Shown in pieces: positions 22,922 through 30,906 of a stretch of DNA of 64,000 bases; the stretch's first letter is position 1; each line of letters begins with the position of its first letter. The translations under genes and the position numbers were made by a program. Source of the stretch: Ktedonobacteraceae bacterium (lineage in GTDB: Bacteria > Chloroflexota > Ktedonobacteria > Ktedonobacterales > Ktedonobacteraceae); assembly GCA_035653615.1 (NCBI GenBank), contig DASRBN010000033.1, positions 62,001 to 126,000 of the forward strand. The letters are read 5' to 3'. The notes under the pieces were generated by a model. That model had not been told where the DNA came from and did not search any database. It worked only from the letters and a program-made list of their open reading frames with translations.

Positions 22922-24436
22922 GTGGACGCCCGCATCCTGCAAATTCTGAGACAAACAGCGCAACACTTTAACGATAACCACGCGCAAGCCTACCTCGTTG
23001 GAGGCTCGCTGCGCAACCTTCTGCTCGGCGAACCAACCATCGATTGGGATATCGTCACCGCCGCTGATGCTCCTACAGTAGCCCGGCAACTGGCCAATAA
23101 ACTGGGTGGTTTCTATGCTCATTTGCACGAAAAGGCCAGCCGCGTAGTCGTCAAACAGCAAGCAGGCGAAACCGTTCTTGACATCTCGCCATTGAACGGC
23201 AAGACTATCGAGGACGACCTGCGCTGCCGCGATTTTACCATCAACGCCATGGCCCTCTCCCTGGACGAGGCCGTGCGCTATCTGGAACGCGTCAAGACTC
23301 CAGACGCGGTTCTGACTTCTCTTGAACAAGCGATCTTGATCGACCCCGCGGGCGGGTTTGCTGACATTGCCGCCCATCGCCTGCGCGCAGTCAATAAGGA
23401 TGTCTTCAAACATGATCCCCTGCGTATGCTGCGAGCCGTGCGCTTGATGATGCGCTATGGTCTGAGTATTGAGCCGGAAACGCAGCGTTTGATTGCCCTT
23501 GACGCGCCATTGCTGAAAAAAGTCGCCCCGGAACGAGTCCACGACGAATTCTATGCCATCCTTGAGCCAGGTGGCGCCACTAACAGGCTGCGTTTCCTGG
23601 ATGAACTGGGCCTCTTCACCGTCATTTTCCCGGAGTTCATCCCGGCGCGTGGCATGCAACAACCGTTTCCGCATTATTGGGATGTGCTGGAGCATTCTAT
23701 CGAGTCCGTTGGGGCGTTGGAACGATTGGCAGCGGCGTTGCAGGGCGAAATTCGCGTTTTGTTAGATGAGGCGGAGGAACAGGGCATCTTTTCGTTTGAG
23801 GCGTTGAGGTCGCCGCGCGTCAAGATGGCGGCGCTGCTGCATGATATTGGGAAGACGGTGACGTATGCAACTGATCAAGAGGGCCATATACATTTCTATT
23901 ATCATCCGCAAGCTGGTGTACCGCTGGCCCAGGAGATTATGAGGCGCTTGCGGGCCAGCACGCAGGATCGCCGTTTCGTGCAGCAGGTTGTAGCCCATCA
24001 CATGCGGCCCGGGCAACTGGGCCAGGATGGGCCGGTAACCCTGCGAGCCACCCGGCGCTATTTTGCCGATCTCGGGCCGGTCGGCATTTACGTCGCCTTG
24101 ATTTCGCTTGCCGATCACCTGGCGACAATGGGTCCACAGCCGCTCGGTGAGGCATGGGAGCGCCACCTGGGAGTTGTGTCTGTACTATTGACACGCTACG
24201 TTCGCGAACGCGAAACAATCCTGCCCCCGCGCCTGGTCACCGCGGAAGAATTGATGCGCCGCCTGCGCCTCGAGCCGGGACCGCAGGTGGGACGCTTACT
24301 GGATTTGATCGCGGAAGCGCAGACCGAGGGCCGCGTTTCCTCAAAAGAAGAAGCTATCTGGCTGGCCGAAGATGTCCTTGCCATTGATGAAGATGCCGAG
24401 ATCGCCGATGAGTCTTCCCAGACAGAGAATAGGTGA
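22922..24436 (+). CDS. tRNA nucleotidyltransferase / poly(A) polymerase family protein with HD domain
   Basis: In this 504-residue protein, residues about 20-150 are the class II nucleotidyltransferase head: YLVGGSLRNLLLGEPTIDWD gives the GGS and DxD metal-binding motifs, and RCRDFTINAMA is the RRD-type motif. The RNA-binding region follows (about 170-240, DPLRMLRAVRLMMRYGLSIE). An HD phosphohydrolase domain lies at about 260-400 (HYWDVLEHSIE, ALLHDIGKT, VVAHHMRPGQ). It adds or repairs the CCA end of tRNA, or in some lineages adds only part of it or polyadenylates RNA. The start is GTG at 22922 close behind AGAGGAG. It is followed immediately by a strong terminator. Confidence 0.9.
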   Translation: MDARILQILRQTAQHFNDNHAQAYLVGGSLRNLLLGEPTIDWDIVTAADAPTVARQLANKLGGFYAHLHEKASRVVVKQQAGETVLDISPLNGKTIEDDLRCRDFTINAMALSLDEAVRYLERVKTPDAVLTSLEQAILIDPAGGFADIAAHRLRAVNKDVFKHDPLRMLRAVRLMMRYGLSIEPETQRLIALDAPLLKKVAPERVHDEFYAILEPGGATNRLRFLDELGLFTVIFPEFIPARGMQQPFPHYWDVLEHSIESVGALERLAAALQGEIRVLLDEAEEQGIFSFEALRSPRVKMAALLHDIGKTVTYATDQEGHIHFYYHPQAGVPLAQEIMRRLRASTQDRRFVQQVVAHHMRPGQLGQDGPVTLRATRRYFADLGPVGIYVALISLADHLATMGPQPLGEAWERHLGVVSVLLTRYVRERETILPPRLVTAEELMRRLRLEPGPQVGRLLDLIAEAQTEGRVSSKEEAIWLAEDVLAIDEDAEIADESSQTENR

Positions 24437-24491
24437 CAAGAAAAAAAGCCTGGCCTGGCGACCATTTCACCAGACCAGGCTTTTTCTTGTC
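24435..24491. terminator. Bidirectional intrinsic terminator
   Basis: A long palindrome (GACAAGAAAAA, AGCCTGGCCTGG, loop, CCAGACCAGGCT, TTTTTCTTGTC, with one mismatch in the GC stem) is flanked by an A-run on the left and a T-run on the right. It therefore ends both the rightward nucleotidyltransferase gene and the leftward HAF-repeat gene. Confidence 0.92.
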
Positions 24492-24502
24492 GTATGTCTT
24501 GC

Positions 24503-25450
24503 TTACTTCTTCGTAGCCAGCATACCGTCGGTGTTCCCGTTACCATCGACGTAGAAGCCGACCAGGTTGCCTTTATCGTTGACGCCGTTGATGGTCGTCG
24601 TTCCGATGCCGTTGGGGTCATCGATTGACTGCCACTGCGCGTTCTTCAAGGGGCTGCTCAATGTGAAGCCGTGCATCAGGCCGTTGGCATCGAAGTAGCC
24701 GCCGACGATCTCATCGTATTTGTTGACGCCCAGAGGAGTCGTGTTCGTCGAGCCGGGATAATCGAACTCGGTGAAGGCATTGCTCTTGAGCAGGAAGCCA
24801 ACGATGTCTCCATTGGAGCCGGTCAGGAAGCCGACGATGTCGCCATTGTCATTGATGCCTGTGGCGATGGCATTGGTACCATCAGGCGGCACAATTGCCG
24901 TGAACTTGCCGGTCGCCTGGTTCAACTTGTAGGCGTGGTTGACACCATTGCCATCCGTGTAGAAGCCAACTGCGATACCTTTGTCGTTGATGCCGAGCAG
25001 CTGGTTGACGGTTCCTTTTCCGGTGTGCGGGTTCTTGTAGGATGTGAAGACGCCGTTCCACTCGACGAAGCCGAAATTGTTGCCGTTGCTATCGACATAG
25101 AACCCAGCCGTGTCACCTTTGTTGTTGATGGCCGTAACCTGTGTCTGTACCGAGCCAGGATAGTTCTCATTCACATAGTTGCCCTGTCCATATGGTGGAT
25201 TGAGGATGTAGCCCTGGTTGGGATGGCCAGAAGCGCCGCTGCCGAAGTAACCGGAGATCACTCCCGCGTTGTTGATGCCGAGCAACTGGTTGAAGGTAGG
25301 ATCAGCATTGTCATCGAGCGTTGTGAACTGGTACTTCGCCCCCGCGTGTGAATTCACCGGGCTGGCCAGCGCCGTCGCGGTGAGGGCCATAATGCCTAAG
25401 GCGGCCACGATAGTTGCCATAAAGATCCGGCGGAAAATTGGGTTACGCAT
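24503..25450 (-). CDS. Secreted HAF-repeat protein
   Basis: This 315-residue protein has a Sec signal peptide (RRIFMATIVAALGIMALTATALASP; cleavage near residue 29). It is otherwise built of about seven tandem ~40-residue repeats of the HAF type, each with a core like LLGINDKGIAVGFYTDGNG and VNHAYKL. These repeats probably form a beta-propeller-like fold outside the cell. No catalytic residues are recognisable. It is likely a secreted or surface-associated structural or binding protein. The gene is monocistronic, ending at the bidirectional terminator. The ATG at 25450 follows AAAAGGAGAAAAC. Confidence 0.85.
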   Translation of the reverse strand: MRNPIFRRIFMATIVAALGIMALTATALASPVNSHAGAKYQFTTLDDNADPTFNQLLGINNAGVISGYFGSGASGHPNQGYILNPPYGQGNYVNENYPGSVQTQVTAINNKGDTAGFYVDSNGNNFGFVEWNGVFTSYKNPHTGKGTVNQLLGINDKGIAVGFYTDGNGVNHAYKLNQATGKFTAIVPPDGTNAIATGINDNGDIVGFLTGSNGDIVGFLLKSNAFTEFDYPGSTNTTPLGVNKYDEIVGGYFDANGLMHGFTLSSPLKNAQWQSIDDPNGIGTTTINGVNDKGNLVGFYVDGNGNTDGMLATKK

Positions 25451-25713
25451 GTTGTTTTCTCCTTTTTTTCAACGTTTTTAAAATGCGCAAGCTGCGCGCT
25501 ACAGTGATATCGCAATTTTTTCCGGTAAGAGGTTTTTGTATGCGCTTACCTCAATTGCTGTACAGAGTATGCCCTACCAGGCTCAAGAAAATAAGATCTT
25601 TCTCTAGTCTTCTTCTCGTCTTCTACTGGTCAACTGCCACTTCAGGTTCGCCCGATCAACTCATCATCGACCTTTATGCCCATTTTCGGCCAAAAGCAAG
25701 CTAATGAGCATAG
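25451..25713. other. Intergenic region between divergent secreted-protein and nadK genes
   Basis: I see no convincing gene here. Short frames lack ribosome sites and family resemblance. The left side must hold the promoter of the HAF-repeat gene (A/T-rich near 25451-25480). A small palindrome (gcgcaagctgcgc) lies near 25483-25496. Confidence 0.5.
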
Positions 25714-25742
25714 TTGACAACAGCGCCCGCATATCGTACCAT
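25714..25742 (+). promoter_or_regulatory. Candidate nadK promoter
   Basis: TTGACA (25714-25719), 17 bases, then TACCAT (25737-25742), about 90 bases before the nadK start. The -35 is consensus and the -10 weak. Confidence 0.5.
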
Positions 25743-25831
25743 TACGTTGGCGGATTACGGTTAGTCGCTGGTGCGCGCCGGATTTCGGCAAGTGGAACCT
25801 CGCCCCGACAGCCCTTGGGAGATGAACTGGT

Positions 25832-26677
25832 TTGAAGGCAATCACGATATTTTATCAGGGCCGTAAAGATGATACCTCGAAAGCCGCGGAGCAACTCGTA
25901 CCCTTTCTAAAGAAATTGGGGTACGATGTGCGCATTATCGATACGCGCTATGAAGGTGAAGAAACACCCGAACCCTCCATCCGGGATTGTCAGCTTGCTA
26001 TCGTGCTGGGTGGTGATGGCACAATCGTCCATGCCGCTCGCCTCTCAGCATATGAGGGCGTTCCCCTTCTGGGCATCAACTTTGGGCGGGTAGGATTTTT
26101 AACCGAGCTTGAGCCGCAAGAGATGTTGTCCAAGCTGCCGCTCTACCTGGATGGCGATCCATCGGTATGGATCGATAAACGGGCCATGTTGCACGCGGTT
26201 CTGGAACAGGACGGCAAGCAAGAGGAATTCCTGGCTTTGAATGATATTGTGATTGCGCGTGGCATGTGGCCGCGCATGGTACAAATACGTACCTGGGTCG
26301 ATGATTTCTATTACAATACGACCTTTGCCGACGGCATCATCCTTTCCACCGCTACCGGCTCAACAGCTTATAACATGGCCGTTGGCGGGCCGCTGATGCA
26401 CCCGCACGTGCAAAGCGCCGTACTGACGCCCATCGCGCCTCATCTCGTATCCGACCGCTCGCTGATTTTACATCCTGACGCTGTCGTCAGGCTCCAGATT
26501 GCGACCGGTTCTCAAAATGGGGTCTTCTCCGCCGATGGTCAGATGAGCCGCGAGGTGAAAGACGGCGCGACGATCATGATTCGTAAGAGCCAGTATGTCA
26601 CGAAATTCCTGCGGCGCAGGCCGCCAACCTATTTCTACCAGATCATCAATGCCAAATTGAAAGATGAGGATGCTTAA
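25832..26677 (+). CDS. nadK: NAD kinase
   Basis: This 281-residue ATP-NAD kinase makes NADP from NAD. The diagnostic loop IVLGGDGTIVHAARL (GGDGT at about residues 60-64) is followed by GINFGRVGFLTEL. The LNDIVIAR motif stands for the usual NE/ND segment, and ADGIILSTATGSTAYNMAVG covers the NAD-binding and self-association loop. Length is normal. The start is TTG at 25832; no ATG is in frame before the conserved strand. Downstream, two copies of a GC-rich palindromic repeat separate it from recN, a common neighbour of nadK. Confidence 0.95.
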   Translation: MKAITIFYQGRKDDTSKAAEQLVPFLKKLGYDVRIIDTRYEGEETPEPSIRDCQLAIVLGGDGTIVHAARLSAYEGVPLLGINFGRVGFLTELEPQEMLSKLPLYLDGDPSVWIDKRAMLHAVLEQDGKQEEFLALNDIVIARGMWPRMVQIRTWVDDFYYNTTFADGIILSTATGSTAYNMAVGGPLMHPHVQSAVLTPIAPHLVSDRSLILHPDAVVRLQIATGSQNGVFSADGQMSREVKDGATIMIRKSQYVTKFLRRRPPTYFYQIINAKLKDEDA

Positions 26678-26749
26678 CCGTAGGGGCGACCCTGCTGGTC
26701 GCTCTCATCGAAGTCACATGCACCGTAGGGGCGACCCTGCTGGTCGCCC
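26678..26749. repeat. Two direct copies of a 25-base palindromic repeat
   Basis: The unit CCGTAGGGGCGACCCTGCTG followed by GTCGC occurs at 26678-26702 and again at 26723-26747, identical, 45 bases apart. Within the unit, GGGCGACC and GGTCGCCC can pair. The same core occurs in the palindrome at 5628-5654. It looks like a REP-type dispersed repeat. Confidence 0.75.
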
Positions 26750-26761
26750 GCGTCAAAAATT

Positions 26762-28678
26762 ATGTTATTAGAGTTAACCATCAAAGATTTTGCCATTATT
26801 GATAGCCTGCACTTGCGACTGAACCGCCTCTTCAATGTCTTCACCGGCGAAACGGGCGCGGGCAAGTCGATCATTATCGATGCCGTGAGCGCCCTGCTGG
26901 GCGGCAAGATCGGCGCGGAATTCGTGCGCGCCGGGTGCGAGCGTGCCACGGTCGAAGGCGTCTTCTCCATCGATGCCTTGCCCCCGATTCGTGATGACTG
27001 GCAGCCATTCGAAGCTTTCTTAAACGAAGAACACAATGGTAATCGCACGATGTTCGAGGCATTAGACAACGCCGAAACGCAGCGCGCGCACTTTAATCAT
27101 GCTGATAACAATAGCGCTGATGCCGCCGTCGCTCTTGCCACACTGCTGCACGAATACGATATCGAACCTGAAGATGGGCAGTTGATCCTCTCACGCGATA
27201 TCTTCCGCTCCGGGCGTACAGTTTCACGCATCAACGGGAGAGCCGTTGCCCAGCACGTACTCCAGCAGGTAGCCAGCTGGCTGGTCGATATTCATGGGCA
27301 GAGCGAGCATATGAGCCTGCTACGACCTGAACAGCACGTGAATTTTCTGGATCGCTACGCCGAACTTTTGCCCCTGCGCGAGCAACTCGGCGCGAAGGTA
27401 ACGGAATGGCGCGAGGCTCGCAAGAAGCTGGCCGCGTTGCGGCAGACGGAGCGGGATGCTGTTCGCCGCGCCGAATTCTTGCGCTTCGAGATCGAGGAAA
27501 TTGAAAAGGCCGAGCTGGAACCCGGCGAAGTCGACGAACTGGAAGCCGAACGCAAGGTACTCAACAACGCCGAGCGCTTGCGCGAACTATGCGCCCTCAT
27601 CTATGGTTCCATCAAAGGTGGCGACTTTGCCGGCGATGAGTACCGCCCGGCGCTGGATCAACTGCGCCCCGCTTTGCGCGCTATGAACGAACTCGTGCGG
27701 CTCGATCCGACCCTGCAAGAAAACGAAACCAATCTCGCGGAAGCCATTTATCGCCTGGAAGATGTGGCCGCCAGTATCAGCAGCTACGAGAGCGATATCG
27801 AGGATGATCCGCAGCGATTGTCCGATATCGAAGAGCGACTCGACCTCATCAATCGTCTTAAGCGCAAATACGGCGCGACTATAGAAGAGATTCTCAAACG
27901 CGTCGATGAAGACCGCGCCGAACTTGAAACCATCGTCCACCGCGACGAGCTGGTCGCGAACCTGGAGAAGCAAGATACTGAATTGCGGCGCGAGATTGGC
28001 CGCATCGCCCAGCAAATCTCCGAGCGCAGGCGTGAGGCCGCCATGCAACTCTCTGCCGCCATGGAAGAGCAACTGGACAGCCTCAATATGAAACGCGCGC
28101 GTTTTTCCGTTGAAATCGAGCAGGTTCCCGATGAAAACGGCGTACCGGCCAGCATCAATGGTCAACCAGAACAGCTTTATGCCTGCGATATGACGGGTAT
28201 CGACCGCGTGCAGTTCCTGATTGCGCCCAATCCCGGCGAACCATTTAAGCCGCTGACCAAAATTGCTTCCGGCGGTGAAACATCGCGCCTGATGCTCGCC
28301 CTTAAAACCATCCTCGCCTCGGCGGATGCCACTCCAACACTGATCTTTGACGAAATCGACGCCGGTATCAGCGGCAAAAGTGGTCAGATCGTGGGCGAGA
28401 AGTTGTGGCAATTGACCCACAACCACCAGGTGATCTGCGTCACACACCTTCCACAAATCGCCGCTTTTGCCGATATGCACTACAATGTCAATAAGCAGAT
28501 CTATGGTGAGCGCACTGTCACTATCGTTAACGAACTGCGCCCCGAACAGCGCGTGCGCGAGATCGCGCATATCATGGGCGGTAGCGTGACCGAGTTTTCG
28601 ATGAAGAGCGCCGAAGAATTGCTGGCAAGATCATATCTCTGGAAAGAGCATTGGACAAAAAACAGGCAGGAGCAATAA
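26762..28678 (+). CDS. recN: DNA repair protein RecN
   Basis: This 638-residue SMC-like ATPase helps bring broken DNA ends to recombination. Walker A lies in FTGETGAGKSIIIDAVSALL (GETGAGKS at about residues 29-36). Two long coiled-coil halves (about 170-230 and 290-400) flank the hinge region. The C-terminal head has the ABC signature KIASGGETSRLMLALK, Walker B TLIFDEIDAGISG and the D-loop/switch VICVTHLPQIAAFAD. Length and order are normal. ATG at 26762 lies just after the repeat pair with no strong ribosome site, so an upstream signal is not excluded. It is followed after 4 bases by an FAD oxidoreductase gene. Confidence 0.96.
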   Translation: MLLELTIKDFAIIDSLHLRLNRLFNVFTGETGAGKSIIIDAVSALLGGKIGAEFVRAGCERATVEGVFSIDALPPIRDDWQPFEAFLNEEHNGNRTMFEALDNAETQRAHFNHADNNSADAAVALATLLHEYDIEPEDGQLILSRDIFRSGRTVSRINGRAVAQHVLQQVASWLVDIHGQSEHMSLLRPEQHVNFLDRYAELLPLREQLGAKVTEWREARKKLAALRQTERDAVRRAEFLRFEIEEIEKAELEPGEVDELEAERKVLNNAERLRELCALIYGSIKGGDFAGDEYRPALDQLRPALRAMNELVRLDPTLQENETNLAEAIYRLEDVAASISSYESDIEDDPQRLSDIEERLDLINRLKRKYGATIEEILKRVDEDRAELETIVHRDELVANLEKQDTELRREIGRIAQQISERRREAAMQLSAAMEEQLDSLNMKRARFSVEIEQVPDENGVPASINGQPEQLYACDMTGIDRVQFLIAPNPGEPFKPLTKIASGGETSRLMLALKTILASADATPTLIFDEIDAGISGKSGQIVGEKLWQLTHNHQVICVTHLPQIAAFADMHYNVNKQIYGERTVTIVNELRPEQRVREIAHIMGGSVTEFSMKSAEELLARSYLWKEHWTKNRQEQ

Positions 28679-28682
28679 TATC

Positions 28683-29750
28683 ATGCCTTCTATCGCAATT
28701 ATAGGCGCCGGATGCAGTGGCCTTGCCGCCGCCCATGTACTACAAGACGCCGGATACACCGTCACCCTCTTTGAACAACACAATTATGCTGGTGGGCGAG
28801 TCGCGACAGGTAAACGTGAGGGCTTCATTTATGAGTATGGAGCGCAATACATCAAAGGCGGCAGCCCGGTCAGCGATAGTTTGATTCTTGAACGTTTCCG
28901 CGCGGAAGATTTGATCGATATCGACAAACCCGTCTGGATTTTTGATAGCCAGGGACACATCCAGGAAGGCGATCCGGCGCAGAATATCGGCCCGAAGTGG
29001 ACGTACCGCAGTGGCCTTTCTACCTTACCGCAACGTATGGCGGAAGGACTGGATATCCGCTTGAGGAGCCATGTTTCACGAATAAAACCCCTGGCGGCAG
29101 GTTGGAGCCTGGCCGGTGAAGAAGGCCGGCCTCTTGGAGACTACGATCAACTCCTGATTGCCCTGCCCACAGGTGAAGCCGATGCGCTTATCCTGTGCAG
29201 CAAAGAGGACCTGAAAGATGATTCAACGAACTGGATGTATCTCGTAAGTGTTTACCTGCGCGAGGGAGGCTCTAAACCGCTGCTTTCGGTGATGTTAGGA
29301 TACGAGACAAGGCCCGAAAAGCGCCCCTATTATGCCCTGGTCAATACAGATAAGAAGCACCCCATCTCCTGGCTGGCCTGGGAGCATGAAAAGTCTCCTG
29401 AGCGAGTTCCACCGGGTGCGGGACTGTTGATAGCGCAGATGGCTCCTCAATTTACGCTCGACCATTGGAATAACAAGCACGAGCAAACCGTAGAGGATGT
29501 ACACCAGCTGGTTGTCGAACTCATCGATGAGCCTCTGGACACGCCAGTTTTTGGTGATGTATATGCCTGGGCCTGCGCATTGCCGGTGAGAAAGGCTAAC
29601 GCCGATACCATCAATGCTATAGCCTTTCCTCATCGCCTGGCTTTTTGTGGCGATGGCTACGTTGGTGGGCGCGTTCACCTGGCACTGGAAAACGGCATCA
29701 GGGTAGCACACCAGATTATTCAAGGGCACGTGGAAGAAAAACAGGAGTAA
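28683..29750 (+). CDS. FAD-dependent amine oxidase/renalase-like oxidoreductase
   Basis: This 355-residue flavoprotein has a classical dinucleotide-binding start IAIIGAGCSGLAAAHVLQDA (GxGxxG), the flavin motif YAGGRVATGKREGF and a C-terminal FAD-contacting segment LAFCGDGYVGGRVHLALENG. This domain layout is that of renalase/NAD(P)-binding amine-oxidase-like proteins. Substrate is not predictable. It starts 4 bases after recN and is followed after 5 bases by a Nudix hydrolase, so recN, this gene and the Nudix gene form an operon. Confidence 0.87.
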   Translation: MPSIAIIGAGCSGLAAAHVLQDAGYTVTLFEQHNYAGGRVATGKREGFIYEYGAQYIKGGSPVSDSLILERFRAEDLIDIDKPVWIFDSQGHIQEGDPAQNIGPKWTYRSGLSTLPQRMAEGLDIRLRSHVSRIKPLAAGWSLAGEEGRPLGDYDQLLIALPTGEADALILCSKEDLKDDSTNWMYLVSVYLREGGSKPLLSVMLGYETRPEKRPYYALVNTDKKHPISWLAWEHEKSPERVPPGAGLLIAQMAPQFTLDHWNNKHEQTVEDVHQLVVELIDEPLDTPVFGDVYAWACALPVRKANADTINAIAFPHRLAFCGDGYVGGRVHLALENGIRVAHQIIQGHVEEKQE

Positions 29751-29755
29751 AAATA

Positions 29756-30358
29756 GTGTTTCCCACGCTTCCGCCATCCACTCAAGATGAGCTTGAACAG
29801 TTAGCGCAGCGTTATGGGCGTCCACTGGTACATGACGCTGTGCTTGATACACCCGGCATGTTCGACCCGCTGAACCGTACTGATCGCTTCGGAGAAGTAT
29901 GCATGGTCGTGCGTCGCAGGAACGGCAATTTGCTCGCCATCAAGAAAACCTTTTATCCGCCCGGAGCCTACCGGTTGCCGACCGGAGGAATCAATCACGG
30001 AGAACATATCCTGGATGCATTGCGACGTGAAACATACGAGGAAACCGGTCTTGAAGTCAACGTTACCCGGTTCCTGGCCGCGGTAGCATATCACGTTGGA
30101 AGTAGCGAAGCGAACCCGCTATTTTACACATTTGCGTTTCTGCTGGACGAAATAAGTGGTTTGCTGCAAGTCGTCGATGAAAATGAACGCATAGAGGCCT
30201 TTCGCGAGGTAAAGCCTGCCGACCTGTTGCTCATGGCTGATTACCTCAATGGTATAGGAACACAACATAGCAGCGAAATCAATGGCGACTGGAGAGATTG
30301 GGGGCGCTTCCGGGCCGTAATTCACAGGCTGGTATGGGAAGCCCTCAAGGCCGCGTAA
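29756..30358 (+). CDS. Nudix hydrolase
   Basis: This 200-residue protein has a complete Nudix box from GGINHGEHILDALRRETYEE through TGLEV (GX5EX7REUXEEXGU satisfied) at about residues 76-100. The conserved Gly of the preceding strand is present (YRLPTGG). Nudix enzymes cleave nucleoside diphosphates linked to other groups; the substrate cannot be told. The GTG start at 29756 follows CAGGAGTAAAAATA at good spacing, in preference to an in-frame ATG at 29645 that lies inside the oxidoreductase gene. Confidence 0.88.
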   Translation: MFPTLPPSTQDELEQLAQRYGRPLVHDAVLDTPGMFDPLNRTDRFGEVCMVVRRRNGNLLAIKKTFYPPGAYRLPTGGINHGEHILDALRRETYEETGLEVNVTRFLAAVAYHVGSSEANPLFYTFAFLLDEISGLLQVVDENERIEAFREVKPADLLLMADYLNGIGTQHSSEINGDWRDWGRFRAVIHRLVWEALKAA

Positions 30359-30410
30359 TTGCAGGGCATGCTATAATATGGTTGTTGATATTTATCCAAG
30401 GGACAAAGAT

Positions 30411-30593
30411 ATGAACAAGAAACTACTCAGCACGGTCTTACTATTTGCCGTTTTCATCGGCTTCCTCTGGTGGGGCCTCTCCATGCTCACATCGCCCGGC
30501 GATGCTGAAACGAAGGTCTATGCCGTTTTGCTCCTCGGCTGCTCCGCCTACGCGCTGGTTTCAATTTTAATGCTGCCACGCAAAAAAATGTAG
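30411..30593 (+). CDS. Small two-helix membrane protein
   Basis: This 60-residue protein has two hydrophobic segments (LLSTVLLFAVFIGFLWWGL and VYAVLLLGCSAYALVSILML) joined by a short polar turn, and a basic end (PRKKM). AAGGGAC precedes the ATG at 30411; the earlier in-frame ATG at 30378 lacks a ribosome site. I do not recognise a family. It lies 52 bases downstream of the Nudix gene and may belong to the same transcript. Confidence 0.6.
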   Translation: MNKKLLSTVLLFAVFIGFLWWGLSMLTSPGDAETKVYAVLLLGCSAYALVSILMLPRKKM

Positions 30594-30660
30594 AGCCGCT
30601 TAAATTTTGTGACGTACCCATGACCCCCTTCGTTTTAAAACTCAGGCCGAGAAACTGAAT

Positions 30661-30830
30661 CATAAGGAGTCGCTTCTATAGCCGATTCATATAGGAAGCG
30701 ACCAGGCGGAATCCCCTCTGAGGCAGGTTGCTCGCAGGGCAATTGAGTAGGGGAATCCTGCGAGTTACGGGACTTTTTGCTCGCATATCTCAGACCAATA
30801 GACCTTTGTCCTTGCTCGCAGGATACGAAT
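30661..30830 (+). promoter_or_regulatory. Structured 5' leader with mutually exclusive pairings
   Basis: The 313-base gap before the membrane glycosyltransferase-like gene holds no gene. It has a 12-bp stem (GTCGCTTCTATA 30669-30680 with TATAGGAAGCGAC 30690-30702, one bulge). The segment ATCCTGCGAG (30755-30764) can pair either with upstream CTCGCAGG (30731-30738) or with downstream CTCGCAGGAT (30815-30824, perfect 10 bp). Alternative pairings of this kind are typical of riboswitches and attenuators. I do not recognise a known class. Confidence 0.45.
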
Positions 30831-30906
30831 AGAAAATAGCGCTACTCTCGGCACTTATAGGGGAGGTTAAAAGCGCTCCAACCTGGAAACCCGTAGCCCA
30901 GGAAGA

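Noticed and set aside
25438-25704. 88-residue plus-strand frame starting MGYACCFLLFF
   Set aside because: It overlaps the promoter and start of the HAF-repeat gene, lacks a ribosome site and resembles no family.
27587-28570. 327-residue minus-strand frame inside recN
   Set aside because: It is antisense to conserved RecN motifs and has no ribosome site.
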